Part shown: positions 10,463-21,717 of the stretch, one piece after another
Position numbering within the stretch: the stretch's first letter is position 1
Layout: every line of letters starts with the position of its first letter
Notes under the pieces: generated by a model
Seen by the model: the letters and a program-made list of their open reading frames with translations, nothing else
What the model was told of the DNA's origin: nothing
The model's database searches: none
Source: Clarkia xantiana subsp. parviflora
Taxonomy: Eukaryota; Streptophyta; Magnoliopsida; Myrtales; Onagraceae
Direction: 5' to 3'
DNA length: 64,000 bases
Assembly: GCA_036873135.1 (NCBI GenBank)
Contig: JAPTYO010000005.1
Location: 4,256,166-4,320,165, forward strand
Program-made: the position numbers and the translations under genes

Positions 10463-13007
10463 ATGAAGTTTCAGCAACACGAGGAAGACACCAGAAATCC
10501 TTCACCGAATTCATCTCATCATCCTTGGCAGCTCAATCTCCAGCACGCCTTCACCTCCCTCCAAAACCACTGCGCCGGCCTCCTCCACAACTTCTCCAAC
10601 CTCCAATCCTCCCTTTCTGACGGCAGTGCTCGAGTCTCAACTGCCATCTTGAATTCTTCCTCTTCTTCAAAGAGAGCTCCGTTTTGGGCTAGAATCGGAG
10701 ATGAGAACCGAAGCCAATCGGCGTCGGGCAAGACAGCTTTGATGTCGACGGAAGAAATCGAGGAGCGGCTAGCTGGTGTCCCGGTGTACGCGCTCAGCAA
10801 TGCGGAGGAGGAGTTCGTTTTAGTTTCCGGTGTTTCGACAGGGAAGTCGCTGGGGCTCTTCTGTTTTAAGAAAGAGGATGCTGATGCGCTTCTCGATCAG
10901 ATGAAGAGCATGGATCCTGGGATGAGGAATGGATCCCAAGTTGTGCCTGTTGCTCTGAATAAGGTGAACTATTTCTGTACTTTTCATTTTTGTTTAGGGA
11001 AAAAAGAAACATCCTTCGGTTATATTGTCTGGTTCTTGTTGTCAATTGAAGATCAGTTTTCTTGCACAGTAATAATTCATGACCATTGTTTATACTGCTT
11101 TGGTGATAAAAGAGAAAAATTTCATTTCAAACTTGCTGAAAAAGGTTGAACAAAACATCGTTCCGAATCATGGTGTTGTCTTATATATCCTGTCCGTCTC
11201 TGTGACTGATTAATATCAGAATATGAATTATTCTCTTTGGTTTTAAATTTGGGATGTTATATGGTGCAGGTATTTCAGCTGAAGCTAAACGGGGTGGCAT
11301 TTAGGTTGATCCCTGAGTCCTCTCAAATAAAAAATGCTCTTGAAGTAAGTGGACTTTGCTATAGATTTACATGTCTTATTTGAATAATACTTCTAGAGGG
11401 AAGCCATTTAGTTTTTAATAATAAGTGATCTACTTACTCATCAATTGATTGCAGACTTTTACCTAGTAATCAGTAAGCCATAACTCTTGTTACTATATTC
11501 TTGGTTGTGTTGAGATGGGGTGCATTTGTTATATAGTTGGTTAGTTAGTCTTGGATGTTTCTCATAGGGTTCCTCTTTAGTAGTGGTTAAAGTCGCTATA
11601 AGAAGCTTGTGAATTGTTTAGGAAAACACAACTTGTATGTGAATAGTTGAGTAAAAATAAAAATAGTTGGTTAGGGTCTAGCACCAAGTGTTGCATCTTT
11701 TGGTACTATATTTGAAATGTTTGTAGGTTTGTCCTTGTTTGGATACGTATATTGTTTAAAGGTATTTCCTTAATACACACCTGTTTTACGGGTTAGTTTT
11801 TAGGAGTTCTATGATCTAATACGTCATTGATACCAAGTATTGTGTAGTCATATTAATCTTCAATTGTTATTTGAAGCTTTGTTTTTTAATTGAAGTGCTA
11901 TTGTGATGCCATCATGTCAATCTTAACCCAATCACGCAACATGTTATTGTGATAATGTGTCATAGTGTGATGCATAGAATACTGAATAGTTTTGAGTCTA
12001 TGATGATGTGTTTTTATTAGTCCGTTATGCATAATTATGAACATTCTGCAAGTCACCTAATTTTTGGAGTTTTATCGAATGTTAATATTCTGGGAAGTGT
12101 GATTATGGTTTCCTTTGTAGGTCAGGCAAGCAGATGGTTTGTCCGAGGAAGCATTCCTTGGGGTTCCTGTATTCCAGGTATCTTTTCTAGCGTCCTGTCA
12201 TACAAAGCCTTCTCTGCGCCATAAATAAAAAGAGAAAACAAGAAAGAAAGGTCTCAAGTTGGTTGGATAGTCTTGGCAATTACTGGGATTTTTATTCTCC
12301 TTTAAGATATGATGATTATACAGGATTATCTGATATGCCCCATATCATGTTTTTTGTTTTTCTAAAAGAATTTAGTGTCAATGCAGTCAAAGAGCTTGAT
12401 CCTAAAAAGTCGAAATAAGAGCTATTCCCCAGTTTTCTTCAGAAAGGTCGGTAGATACAAGACACGCCTCTAATGGTTTTTTAGATTATGCCGTCATTGC
12501 ATGCTTTGTGAGGGCTTCTGTTGTTTCAGGAGGATCTGGAGAACTCTCTGCAAAGAGCTTCCCAGCAGCAGAACCGATTAAACCCCACTCTCATACATGG
12601 GGATATTGAGGTCTTCATCATCTATCTGCCATTTATTTAGCTAATGAAGCTGCTTTATTCTTATAATCAAGGGTTCTTATTTGTAGTGTAATTAGTGTAT
12701 GGGTTTTGAATTTGGTTTTGGATGCTGCTATGATTTGATGATTGCAGGTTGGTGTGCTGGAGGATATAATAAAAGGAATGAAGGTACTGATATTTTACTT
12801 GGTGCATTTCCATAGAGGACTGGAATCTTTCAAAAGTTAGGCTTTTTTTAAAAGAGGGTTTTAAATTTAAAGTTGATGGAAGTGACCTGGGTTTGATTGT
12901 TTATGCAGGAGAGTTCGGGTTTGAAGTGGAATGATGTTGTTTTCATCCCTCCAGGGTTTGATGTTTCAGCTGGTCCTTCATCTCAATCAGCAGATAACAA
13001 TGCATGA
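10463..13007 (+). CDS. TIC22-like chloroplast import protein (Tic22 family)
   Basis: Tic22 proteins sit in the chloroplast intermembrane space and help preproteins cross from TOC to TIC. Six exons fit: 10463-10963, 11270-11344, 12121-12177, 12530-12610, 12748-12783 and 12909-13007. All junctions are GT-AG, giving 849 nt and 282 residues, a normal family length. The N-terminus (HPWQLNLQHAFTSLQNHC, then Ser-rich sequence) resembles the TIC22-III branch. The family core follows: ERLAGVPVYALSNAEEEFVL, SLGLFCFKKEDADALLDQM, VPVALNKV, FRLIPESSQIKNAL and EEAFLGVPVF, ending with KWNDVVFIPPGFDVS. The start is the first ATG of a frame open through exon 1. The nearby tandem array may lie in or next to its promoter. 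A Mutator-like element begins 175 bp after the stop, near the likely polyadenylation region. Confidence 0.9.
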
Positions 13008-13181
13008 TCTGCTGCAATCCAATCCTTGCTGGTACTAAGCATTTTTGTAACTGTGTTTGTGAAAGAGAAGAGCAGCTTTTGAGGATGGGATTGCAGCATT
13101 TATATTTTGGAAGTGCTTTTGTAATGCTTCTTCAGATACAAAGCATGAATTAGTTTTATCTATCTATCTATATAAATAGAG

Positions 13182-13911
13182 GGGTTAAGAACACAATAGG
13201 AGCCTGAATGTTTGCCCATGTTGCCAAAAGATGTCTGAATTGAAAAAACGTATTATTAAGGACCTGAATTTTGAGTTTTGTGTATAAGTGAGGTCTCCGT
13301 CTATTTTTTCTGTTAAAAGTGGCGGAAAGTGGTCACATGCCAAACATGTGACCGAAAATAATTTGAAAACCCGAAAATTCCCTTTGACCAGAGTGTGTCC
13401 TCACATATTTGACCTAAAAATACGAAAATACCCTTTAAGCCACCACAGCTCCGGCGACCACCACCCATCTCCGGCGACCTAAAAAAGCTCCGATCGGAGC
13501 TCCAATCGGAAACAAAGCTTCGATTCGGGGCCACGGAGCTCCGATCTGGAGCTCTGTGGCCCCGAATCGGAGCCACAGAGCTCCGGAGTTTTTTTGGGTC
13601 GCCGGAGTGGTGGTCGCCGGAGCTAGGGTGGTGGTCGGTGGCCGTGGCCGTGGTGGCCTTAGGGCGTAATTAGTGTGCAGGGGCATTTTAGACATTTCAC
13701 ATTTCATTAATTAAACTGATAAATTGTATAATAATTGCAAAAGGGTAATTTTGTCATTTTACGTATTTCCGTTACATTTAACAGCAAATTTGGACGGAAA
13801 CTCGATTATCAACAAAACTCAAAATTCAGGCCCTTAATAATACGTTTTTTCAATTCAGACCCCTTTTGGCAACATTGGCAAACATTCAGGCCCCTATTGT
13901 GTTCTTAACCC
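13182..13911. mobile_element. 730-bp non-autonomous Mutator-like element
   Basis: Long terminal inverted repeats of about 120 bp begin GGGTTAAGAACACAATAGG and end CCTATTGTGTTCTTAACCC. A perfect 9-bp target duplication, TAAATAGAG, flanks it at 13173-13181 and 13912-13920, the Mutator hallmark. The interior is GC-rich, with repeated CTCCGATC/GGAGCTC words that pair with each other, and has no transposase. Open frames within it run through these palindromes and are not genes. Confidence 0.93.
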
Positions 13912-13920
13912 TAAATAGAG

Positions 13921-14689
13921 AGAGATTAATCTATTGGAGGCTTCTACTACTCTTAATAACTAAGCTTTTCACTGCTTAGTTGCAAGAAATAATCAGTTTG
14001 ATTGACTGAATAGTTCTTTTTAGCTGTTAAGAACTAAAATTCGTCTATAGCAATTTTAGGTGTCAGTTTGTGTTATCGTGCGTGTTAATAATCATATTGT
14101 GCTAAACATACTGAATACGAGTACATATGATAAGTTTATCGTGCCACGTTTTACAAATACGAACACATCACGGATTTTTTCTTGCTTGTTTGTGTCGTAC
14201 TATTGTGTTGTGTTAAATTATTCAGGTATACATCTCTATATACGAGATATTTAAGTAGAAATTAAAATAATGAACTCATATAGCAAAAAAACTATGAATT
14301 AATATATTGGTATTCATAAATTTGTAATATAATAGTGTAGACAAACTCTAAAAAATTTAAAAAAAAAAAAAAACTCTAAAAATTAAATCACTAAATTAGA
14401 GTTTTGAGAGTTATTAAATAATATTTATTAAAAAAATATTCAAGAATTACACTTATTAGTAAAATTATATTGTGTTATCGTACGTGTCATGTTGTGATAC
14501 CTAAAAAACAACATAACATGAAAGTTATATTGTTTGAGTTAATACTACTGTGTTATCGTTCAATTATATGCTTACGCGAACGAAATTTAAATTTGGTGCA
14601 TGTGAAAAATTATCAAGCGTGGCTACTTTGGCCTTCTTCACATGAGTCTGAGACCCATCATATCGCTTAGTCATATTCTTGTAGTCGAT
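13921..14689. other. intergenic DNA with transposon-like debris
   Basis: No gene. Words such as GTGTTATCGTGCGTGTTAATAATC and related ones near 14470-14500 suggest decayed DNA transposons, but no ends or target duplication could be fixed. Confidence 0.35.
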
Positions 14690-14697
14690 AACTTCGG

Positions 14698-14940
14698 TAG
14701 GGCTGAGAATTTGGGCTTGGCACGATGAGCCGACACGAACACGACATGGAAATTACGGGTTTGAGTTTGATATTAGTGACACAGCACGACACGATGTTTT
14801 AAACTAAAATGATTAAATATTAATTTTTCATTAAATTTATTATAAGTTTTTAGTGTAAGTTTTTCATGTTGGGCCATATTTGGACTGACTCTTAAAACAC
14901 GACACGAACCAGTACGGCCCGCCACGAATTACCTGCCCTA
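14698..14940. mobile_element. 243-bp hAT MITE, TAGGGCTGAG family
   Basis: Ends are TAGGGCTGAGAATT and the inverted AATTACCTGCCCTA. The flanks AACTTCGG (14690-14697) and AATTTCGG (14941-14948) match at 7 of 8 positions, consistent with an old hAT 8-bp duplication. Interior words such as GGCACGACACGA are palindromic. Same terminal class as the 24266-24947 element. Confidence 0.75.
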
Positions 14941-14948
14941 AATTTCGG

Positions 14949-16116
14949 TAATTATAGCGCATTTTCCATTTTTTTAAAAATGTTTACGGAACAGAAACAG
15001 AGTACAACCGCACCCGGTCCGGTTCTTAAAACACTGAGTAGCCGCCAGGTTGCACTCTCAGTCTCTCATCAATTTATGTGCGTCTTCCGCGCGCTGCTCG
15101 AGTGTCTGTCGTCTAGCAGCGAAAGTTGAAGAGCCTACTCGTTACTGGAACACAACTGCGCCGAGCTTCGGAACAGAAAAAAACAGCGCTAAGCTTCGTA
15201 CTGCAGCAAGAGTTCCTGTATTCTTGAAGATTCTTTGCTAAGGTTTGCTTAGGTCTTATCCTTATTTATTCTATAGGAGGAGGTTATGAATACGACGGCT
15301 CCTATTTGGGTTTTTTGTTTTCTTTTCTTCTTTCGATTTTGATTTTGATTCCTTTCAAAATGAAATATTTAGAACGTTCCCTGCTTCCTGAGCTAGTTAA
15401 TATGTGTGAATGTACTTTATTTAAGTGCAGGATTGGTATCTGTCAATCTAATGGTTGGAACTGTATAAATTTATTTAATTGTTATTATTATTGGCCTATA
15501 ATACATTCCTTTGTGGTTAGGAATGAATAAACTGAAATCGACCAAAATCGAGGTTTGCCTTTTCAACAATTTGATGTGTTCTGGCTCCAAATTGGTGTTC
15601 CGTGGTTATGTTTTAGAGTAGCATTGGAACCAGGATTGGAATTTATATAATAAAAGCTAAAAATTGGGTTCACTTGCGGAGATTAGTATTAGAGAATTAT
15701 GTGAAATTTCTTTAAGCATGAAGAAATTATATGAAGGTGTTCATTGTTTTAGTTCTTTAAAGCTTATTCTTCACTTATGTGAATGAATTTGTATGTAATT
15801 TTATCGGCGTTATTTTGGTTGATTCTCACTACAACCCCTTTGTATGACACACTGCTGAACCCACCAACCCCTCGAGCTTCGGTTTGATGTCGAAGCTTGT
15901 GTCAAATATGGAGTTTATTGAAATAAAGATACATCAAGACTTCACCTAACACCTTAAGGTTTTAGGACAGTTGGTCAAGTGGTTAGTCTAAACTTTCACA
16001 GAGTGATAAATGCAGTTTAATATTTACCGACGGATGCTTCTAATAAATTTGTTATGATTTATTCAATTACTTACCCCTTTTTTTTTCTTTTTTCTTTCTT
16101 GTGAGGAAATTTTAGT
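14949..16116 (+). promoter_or_regulatory. Promoter, 5' UTR exon and 5' UTR intron of the AIR synthetase gene
   Basis: A non-coding leader exon probably ends at 15240 (TTTGCTAAG|GTTTGC) and the intron ends at 16115 (AAATTTTAG), one base before the ATG at 16117. 15012-15036 reads ACCCGGTCCGGTTCTTAAAACACTG, which resembles the right end of the CAGTGTTATCAG hAT family and may be a relic in the promoter. No clear TATA box was found. Confidence 0.5.
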
Positions 16117-19115
16117 ATGGCTACAAGTTTTGGAACATGTACTGAGATATCTTGGTCTCTTGGAGCTTTAAAGTCAGCTTCTCAGAAATCTTGCTGCTGC
16201 CAAGTTAGTCAGTGCAGAGTGTCTTTTGATTCTTCTAAACATGGGAGGCTTCACCTTTTATCCATGAAAAGTGGGATCGCAGGAGCTAGAAGAAGCAGTG
16301 TCATGACTTACAGTGCAAGAGCAGATCAGGGTAACAGTCTCACGTATAAGGAAGCTGGTGTTGATATAGATGCTGGCTCCGAGCTGGTTCGAAGAATAGC
16401 AAAAATGGCTCCTGGTATTGGGGGATTTGGAGGACTTTTCCCTCTTGGTATGATCCACTACTATCTTTGCCATGCAATATATGGGATTGTATTACCTAAT
16501 ACGACTGCTTTGCTCATTATCATTTGTGTTTTTTGCATTTTGTTGTAGTTCATGAAATATGTTGAGGCATCCTTATTATTTTTGGCTTGTAATACAATAC
16601 TAGATTTAGTATGGAAGTCTAACTTGTTGCTTTGGTAGCCTCAGCCTTTTGAGAATTTTGTATTTTACTTACCATACACAGTGGATATATTTGTGATGTA
16701 AGCACTTTGTAAATCTTTTTCACCTTTTGTCACCAACAAATGAAGTTTTTTGATCTATAAGTTAAGGGCACATTAAAAATTTGTTTGGACTTCTTCTGTC
16801 TTTTTCAACTAATAGATCTGCATTCATGTCTACTTGAACATGTAGCCAGGTGCTATCTAGAATAGATTTTACATATTGTTAGTTTCTTGAACTTTGCTGC
16901 TCATTTCCTATACATTTCCTAACTCATTATTTAGGTGTTCTGATTGGCTTGATAAAAAAAAAAATCCCCTTCTGATTAAATGATTTCATTTTTATAGGCG
17001 ATCAATATCTTGTAGCTGGAACAGATGGTGTAGGAACGAAGCTGAAGCTTGCATTTGAAACTGGAATTCACGAAACCATTGGAATAGATCTGGTATAAGC
17101 TCAAAGATCAGAAAGCCATCTGCAGCTCTTATACATCAAAGCAATTAAACAGATCTATCATAAGTCATTAACCATGCTATTCTTCTTCTTCTTCGTCTTT
17201 TTCCTATAGGTTGCCATGAGTGTTAATGATATTATTACTTCTGGTGCAAAACCTTTATTTTTTCTTGACTACTTTGCGACTAGCCATTTGGATGTCGACC
17301 TCGCTGAAAAGGTATGCATATGGGCATTGCTTCAGTTTAATGCCATATTTACATTAGCAGCTCTGGTTGGATTAATTGAGTTGTCGGTGCAGGTTATAAA
17401 AGGAATAGTAGATGGTTGTCAACAGTCTAACTGCGCGTTGTTGGGAGGCGAGGTATAATCACTGTTCTTTACCATAGCTGAATCTGCTAAACTTTGCTAG
17501 ATTGAAATCTTTTGGTCCTTAGAAATCCTTATATTTGTAGCATGTATTTTTATCCTCACCATTTCAACACCTTTCCTCATTTATGTACTCAATTGTAATT
17601 CAATACATTTATTAATTAAATCCTCCAACTAACTTTTAGTACATTTTTCAACTAGAAACAAAAAATAGTTAAGTCAGAACTAAAAGGTTTAATAAGAAAT
17701 TCTCTTTGAAAGTTAGGCTCATATGAGAAGACACCTCTTCTTTTGGGTGGGTGTTGAATATCAACTAGTAGAACATAGATAGATAGCATTCTGCATGTTC
17801 TGTACTTTGTGGCTATATTTTTGCATCAACTTAGTTTTTTTAAAGTTATTTAAACATTACCATGATAATAGCTAATGCCGAATTTGAAATTTAAAACAGA
17901 AGAAGAATATTAATCAAATTGACTGACGGCTAATCACTGAATGAATAAGCAAACCATCATTTCATTTTTCTCTCATATTGGCCCTTGAGCTTGAGTATTT
18001 AACTGAGGGAGACATTTTTGTGTGGAACTTTAGTGTTTTGTATTTTTTATAAGTTAATCATGTTTAGCTTAAAACCGATGGTAATTTGAGAGCTCACTCC
18101 TATGTCAAGATGTTCTATACATGATTGAACTTTCTTAGCTTTCCATTTTCTTTGGAATGCATTCAAATTGCTATCTGGCCTATTTGTCAGTTATTATGGC
18201 TTAGAGATTCATGCTAGCAGGGGATAAAAGTGTCACATAGGTAGCTAAATTTTGATTGCAGACAGCAGAAATGCCCGACTTCTATGCAAAAGGGGAGTAT
18301 GATCTGAGTGGTTTTGCCGTTGGTATCGTTGATAAAGATTCAGTCATTGACGGAAAGAACATTACTCCCGGGGATGTCTTGATAGGCTTGCCATCTAGCG
18401 GAGTCCATTCAAACGGTTTCTCACTTGTAAGAAGGTAAATGCTTTATTTTTTTCACACTCTTAAAGAATTTCAAACACTGTATTATCTTCTCAAAAAAGA
18501 ATTAATTTTTTTTTGCAGGGTTTTGGCCCGAAGTGGTCTTTCTTTGAAGGACCAACTTCCCGGTGAAGGTGGTGTAACATTAGGTGAAGCATTGATGGCT
18601 CCCACAGTGATCTATGTGAAGCAGGTGCTCACCAACCTACCTTTTTTTACGATGGTCGGTTTTTTGGGGTGTTGTTCTGAATTTTGCTGAGAAAACAAAC
18701 AGGTTCTTGAGATTATTAGCAAAGGAGGTGTTAAAGGGATTGCTCATATCACCGGGGGAGGTTTTACCGATAATATACCTCGTGTATTCCCGAAAGGACT
18801 TGGTGCTGTTATCGATGAGGGTTCTTGGGTAGTTCCACCTCTATTCAAATGGATTCAAGAGGTCAGTGAGTTTTGATGTGAAAGAAATTATGATTGTTTG
18901 ATGATTATGTTGAAAGAAAGTGAGTATGATTGTGGGTTTTGCAGGTCGGGAATATAGAGGAAGCGGAGATGAGGCGGACTTTCAATATGGGAATCGGGAT
19001 GGTGTTAGCAGTTACACCGGAAGCAGCAGAGAGATTACTTGGTGATGAAGCAACAGTTGCGTATAGGATCGGTGAGGTTGTGACTGGGGAAGGAGTTACC
19101 TTCAGCTGCAAGTAA
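16117..19115 (+). CDS. PUR5: Phosphoribosylformylglycinamidine cyclo-ligase, plastid (AIR synthetase, PurM)
   Basis: Catalyses the fifth step of de novo purine synthesis: ATP-dependent closure of FGAM to aminoimidazole ribonucleotide. In plants this occurs in plastids. Eight exons fit: 16117-16447, 16998-17092, 17210-17311, 17393-17452, 18262-18434, 18519-18624, 18703-18861 and 18945-19115. All introns are GT-AG, totalling 1,197 nt and 398 residues. The first ~65 residues are Ser/Arg-rich without acidic residues until late, typical of a transit peptide. The PurM core starts at [13 protein letters not shown]. Landmarks are [94 protein letters not shown] and NMGIGMVL. Frame and motifs are intact; probably the functional gene. 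Confidence 0.96.
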
Positions 19116-19852
19116 GTTACAGTCTTGTCTCTAGTTTGTGTTATCTTTTATTTATCCATTATTGAGGTCTGTTGCTACTACTATGGAATTTTACTTGAGA
19201 ACAGAGAGTAGCACAATTTTGCAATATTCTGTTATTTTGGAGTAATGGAATGCTTACTGTTTGAAGATGTATGGACTTTATATGCATTTTGTTTGTTTGT
19301 TTGTTGGTTGGTGTATCTGTATCTGAATGTGTATATTTGTTGGTAAACTAGATTTGTTAATCCAAAATCTATTTAAAGAAAGTTAATTGAGTTAGATAAT
19401 GATATATGGTGAAATTGTCAATTTTTAGATTTAGAATTGGAATTCTAGAGTATAGGAGTTCAATACTTTATGATTTTGACACTAACATACTAAAAATTCC
19501 TGATTTTAAAATTTAATTGGAAAAATTCACAGTATTAATTTATTTTTGTAAATATAATACATAGATGTTATGTTATTTTAAAACAGTGTCATAAATCATA
19601 ATTCCAATGAAGTTATAATTGTTTCTCTTATCCAAATCATTCTATAAGTACATATTTAAACAGCATTAAGTATTGAATTAATTTATACGATCGACTAGTT
19701 ACATTATTGGCACAAAACCTATATGTTATATATTATTAGTATTACACTGGTCTGATGGTTGAGAATTAAAGAGTCAAATCAAACGTGACCTTTTCTTTTG
19801 TACGAATTGGATGGGTCGTATCAAAATGACTCACAAGTGACTAACGGGTCGG
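19116..19852. other. AIR synthetase 3' flank and intergenic DNA
   Basis: Probable 3' UTR for the first 200-300 bp, then AT-rich DNA with no gene or bounded repeat. Confidence 0.4.
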
Positions 19853-19860
19853 GTCCTAAC

Positions 19861-20336
19861 TAGGGATGTCAACGGGGCGGGTCGGGGCGGGTATCGCTTG
19901 CCCCGTACCCGCCCCGCGGGTCGAGATGGTCGATCCGTACCCGCCCCACACAGTTCACGGGGCGGGGCGGGTCGACCCGCGGGTCACCTATTAGTGGTAT
20001 ATTATATATTATTAGCTATTTGAACCCTAAATTATATATTTACTATATACAAATTCAATTTAAAATTTAAATCACAAATAATAAATTTAACTTCAAATCC
20101 AAATACAAGTCACAAATCCTAATTATTTTAACTATGTATTATATTACCTATATAGTTTTATATAAATATGTGTAATATATATATAAATTATCCACATACG
20201 GGGCGGGGCGGATCAACGGGGCGGGACGACCCCAAAACCGTACCCGCCCCACGGGTCACGGATCGCGGATCAACGGGTCAAAATCGGGGCGGGGCCCCGC
20301 GGGTCACGGATTACCCGTGACCCGTTGCCACCCCTA
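19861..20336. mobile_element. 476-bp hAT MITE, TAGGGATGTCAACGGG family
   Basis: Starts TAGGGATGTCAACGGG and ends CCCGTTGCCACCCCTA. A perfect 8-bp duplication, GTCCTAAC, flanks it at 19853-19860 and 20337-20344. Both arms are dense in GGGGCGGG and ACCCGCCCC words and surround an AT-rich core. The copy at 63650 is almost identical, so this subfamily moved recently. Confidence 0.94.
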
Positions 20337-20344
20337 GTCCTAAC

Positions 20345-21480
20345 TAACAACCCCTACTCCGAACTAGGAAGGTAAACGAGCCGAGTATCTGACAACCTCG
20401 ACTTGACTCATTTTACTTGAGTTTGAACTCGACCGTGCTTTAATTTTTCAAGCCCGAGTTCGAGCTCGACTCGATAAGGTTAACGAATTTCAGTCAAATT
20501 ATAAATATTAGTATACCTTATCTCGAGCTCGAACTCAACTCGATTAAGCTTTAGACTTGAACTCAACATGTACATATGTAATATTATACGTAAAGTTTGA
20601 ACTCGATTCGAATAGGTAAAACAAAAAAAAAACTCGATTAAACTCACGAGCCTCTCGAGTTGTAAAAGTGAACTTGACGACTCGATATAAAAAAAAACTC
20701 AACTCGAAATTTAACAATTTGAACATTGATCAAGCCGATCTCGAGCAGCTCAGAAGAAGCTTGGTGTAGCATGCATGGAATAACTTGTAGAGAAATATTA
20801 AAAATCCTTGGTGTACAAACTACCACCAACCCCAAATATCAAAATCTCTCCAACCCCTTTCCACCCAAAAATAATAATAATATTAAACCCAATCGCATAA
20901 TAGTATACTAATTTAATTTATAGAAAGTCGGACTCCAATTGCATACCACTACGACTCAACGTCCCAATGTTGTCATTTATATCTCATAAATGAAAATGGT
21001 AAAAAAAGCCACATCTTATTGTCATTTACATGAGATTCTCTATTAATATAAAAATTTAGGTTATAAATTTAAATCTTAAACTTGTTTTTATACTAATATA
21101 TTGGTGATTAATTTCTACAGTGACTTATGTAAATAAAAAAATTATATATCATATAACAACATTATTAAAAGTTTTAATCTCTACTTTCACATGAATATAT
21201 ATTTTTTTTTCTAAATAAGAGTACGGTATAAAAATGTATGACTATTTAATTATATTATTTAAAATTAATTAATATTCTAGTAAATTAGAGAAAATAAATC
21301 ATAAATCTGAGATAATAACCTCGTCAATTTTAGTACAAATTTTAGAATCATTGATTTTTTATTTTGAGCCAAGAGGAATCATTGGTTTCAGTAAATATTA
21401 TTATTATTAAATAAGAACAATTGTGATTCTTTAGATTAATTAAAAATATAATAATATATATATAAATATCAGTCAAGCGG
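20345..21480. other. degenerate TCGAG-rich repeat, then AT-rich intergenic DNA
   Basis: 20370-20760 is full of CGAGCTCGACTCG-type words on both strands, as in another class of small plant DNA transposon, but I could not find matching ends. 20770-21480 is AT-rich without a gene. Confidence 0.4.
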
Positions 21481-21717
21481 GCCCCACGATCATTTTTTTC
21501 AGCTCCGTTCGCTTCGCAAAGACGAAGCCTTAAATTTTACCAGATCCACCAACCCATCCCGATCCAATCCTAACCGTCCATCTCTCACTCCCCAACCTTA
21601 TTTATCCCCTCTCTGCACCCTCTATTCTCCTCGCACACTCCCCCTTCTTCCTCTGTATCTCGGCTTCTTCATTTCCAGATCAGATCCGATCTCGAAACCC
21701 TAGCCTCTCCTTCTGCA
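21481..21717 (+). promoter_or_regulatory. Promoter and 5' UTR of SAHH
   Basis: A GC-richer promoter with a likely TATA element, TTATTTAT, at 21598-21605. It lies ~115 bp before the ATG, followed by a pyrimidine-rich leader (CTCCTCGCACACTCCCCC) typical of strongly translated plant transcripts. Confidence 0.55.

Noticed and set aside
13313..13707. Open frames inside the Mutator-like element
   Set aside because: They read through palindromic CTCCGATC/GGAGCTC repeats with no transposase motif or known domain.
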